The notes below the pieces were generated by a model that was not told the origin of the DNA, searched no databases, and was given only the letters and a program-made list of their open reading frames with translations. Below, one piece after another: positions 6,932-7,233 of a DNA stretch of 7,233 nt. Source of the stretch: an uncultured Oribacterium sp. (GTDB lineage Bacteria; Bacillota; Clostridia; Lachnospirales; Lachnospiraceae); assembly GCA_938030845.1 (NCBI GenBank), contig CALHIC010000125.1, positions 1 to 7,233 on the forward strand, in the 5' to 3' direction. Both the position numbers and the translations under genes were made by a program. Each line of letters opens with the position of its first letter. Within the stretch, counting starts at the first letter, position 1.

Positions 6932-7233
6932 ATGACAGGTAAGATAATTAAAGGCATCGGCGGATTTTATTATGTGGATACCAAGTCGGGAGTCTTTGAA
7001 TGTCATGCCAAGGGGCTTTTTCGAAATAAGAAAGAAAAGCCCCTGGTTGGAGACATGGTGGAAGTGGAAGAGGTTCCTGACACGGAAAAAGAAATGGTGG
7101 GGCAGATTCTAAGGATTCTCCCTCGGAAAAATGAATTGATTCGCCCCTTAGTGAGTAATATTGACCAGGCGGCACTGGTTTTTGCGGTGAAGGAACCGGA
7201 GCCCTCCTTCCCCCTAATTGACCGTTTTATTTT
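6932..7233 (+). CDS. rsgA: Ribosome small-subunit-dependent GTPase RsgA (3'-partial)
   Basis: Circularly permuted GTPase (also YloQ/CpgA/YjeQ) that helps late 30S subunit maturation. The frame is open to the window edge, giving the first 100 residues, about a third of the protein. The visible part is the N-terminal OB-fold: GKIIKGIGGFYYVD, then an ECHAKGLFR strand, KPLVGDMVEVE and ILPRKNELIRP, followed by the SNIDQAALVFAV strand that opens the GTPase domain. These are close matches to clostridial and bacillar RsgA as I recall them. The G motifs and the zinc-binding C-terminus lie off the edge, so completeness cannot be judged. It begins 1 nt after the kinase stop with a good GGAGG. B. subtilis CpgA is a reported PrkC substrate, which gives the adjacency to prkC a plausible regulatory meaning. 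Confidence 0.95.
   Translation, partial: MTGKIIKGIGGFYYVDTKSGVFECHAKGLFRNKKEKPLVGDMVEVEEVPDTEKEMVGQILRILPRKNELIRPLVSNIDQAALVFAVKEPEPSFPLIDRFI

Overview
The window is a tightly packed, single-strand run of seven housekeeping genes, all on the + strand. It shows no mobile element, RNA gene, CRISPR array or recognisable terminator. In order: fmt (start lies off the left edge), a YugP-type membrane zinc metallopeptidase, rsmB, rlmN, a PP2C phosphatase (prpC/stp), a PASTA-domain Ser/Thr kinase (prkC/stkP), and rsgA (end lies off the right edge). From memory, this matches the priA-def-fmt-(yugP)-rsmB-rlmN-prpC-prkC-rsgA-rpe cluster of Firmicutes. The inserted zinc peptidase, strong GGAGG-type ribosome binding sites, purine-rich coding strand and moderate base composition suggest a clostridial anaerobe. 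Lachnospiraceae is my best guess; the genus cannot be read from this sequence alone.

Layout: fmt ends in TAA and yugP starts 2 nt later. rsmB overlaps the end of yugP by 8 nt with the preferred start. A gap of about 72 nt separates rsmB from rlmN and is the only spacer longer than two bases. prpC starts 1 nt after the rlmN stop, prkC shares one base with the prpC stop (TAATG), and rsgA starts 1 nt after the prkC stop. This spacing implies one polycistronic message with translational coupling. No convincing promoter is visible inside the window.

Functionally the genes fall into two groups. Fmt formylates initiator Met-tRNA, RsmB and RlmN methylate 16S and 23S rRNA, and RsgA is a 30S-maturation GTPase. 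PrpC and PrkC form the reversible Ser/Thr phosphorylation pair that responds to cell-wall fragments. RsgA is a known PrkC substrate in Bacillus subtilis, so kinase, phosphatase and one likely target are probably co-expressed. The role of the YugP-like peptidase is not established.

All complete genes have intact reading frames and the expected catalytic residues. I see no previously undescribed system. The points worth a second look are modest: an extra segment of about 30 residues in the C-terminal domain of Fmt, a degenerate middle PASTA repeat and a C-terminal extracellular domain in the kinase, ambiguous starts for rsmB and rlmN, and the operon logic linking signalling to ribosome assembly.
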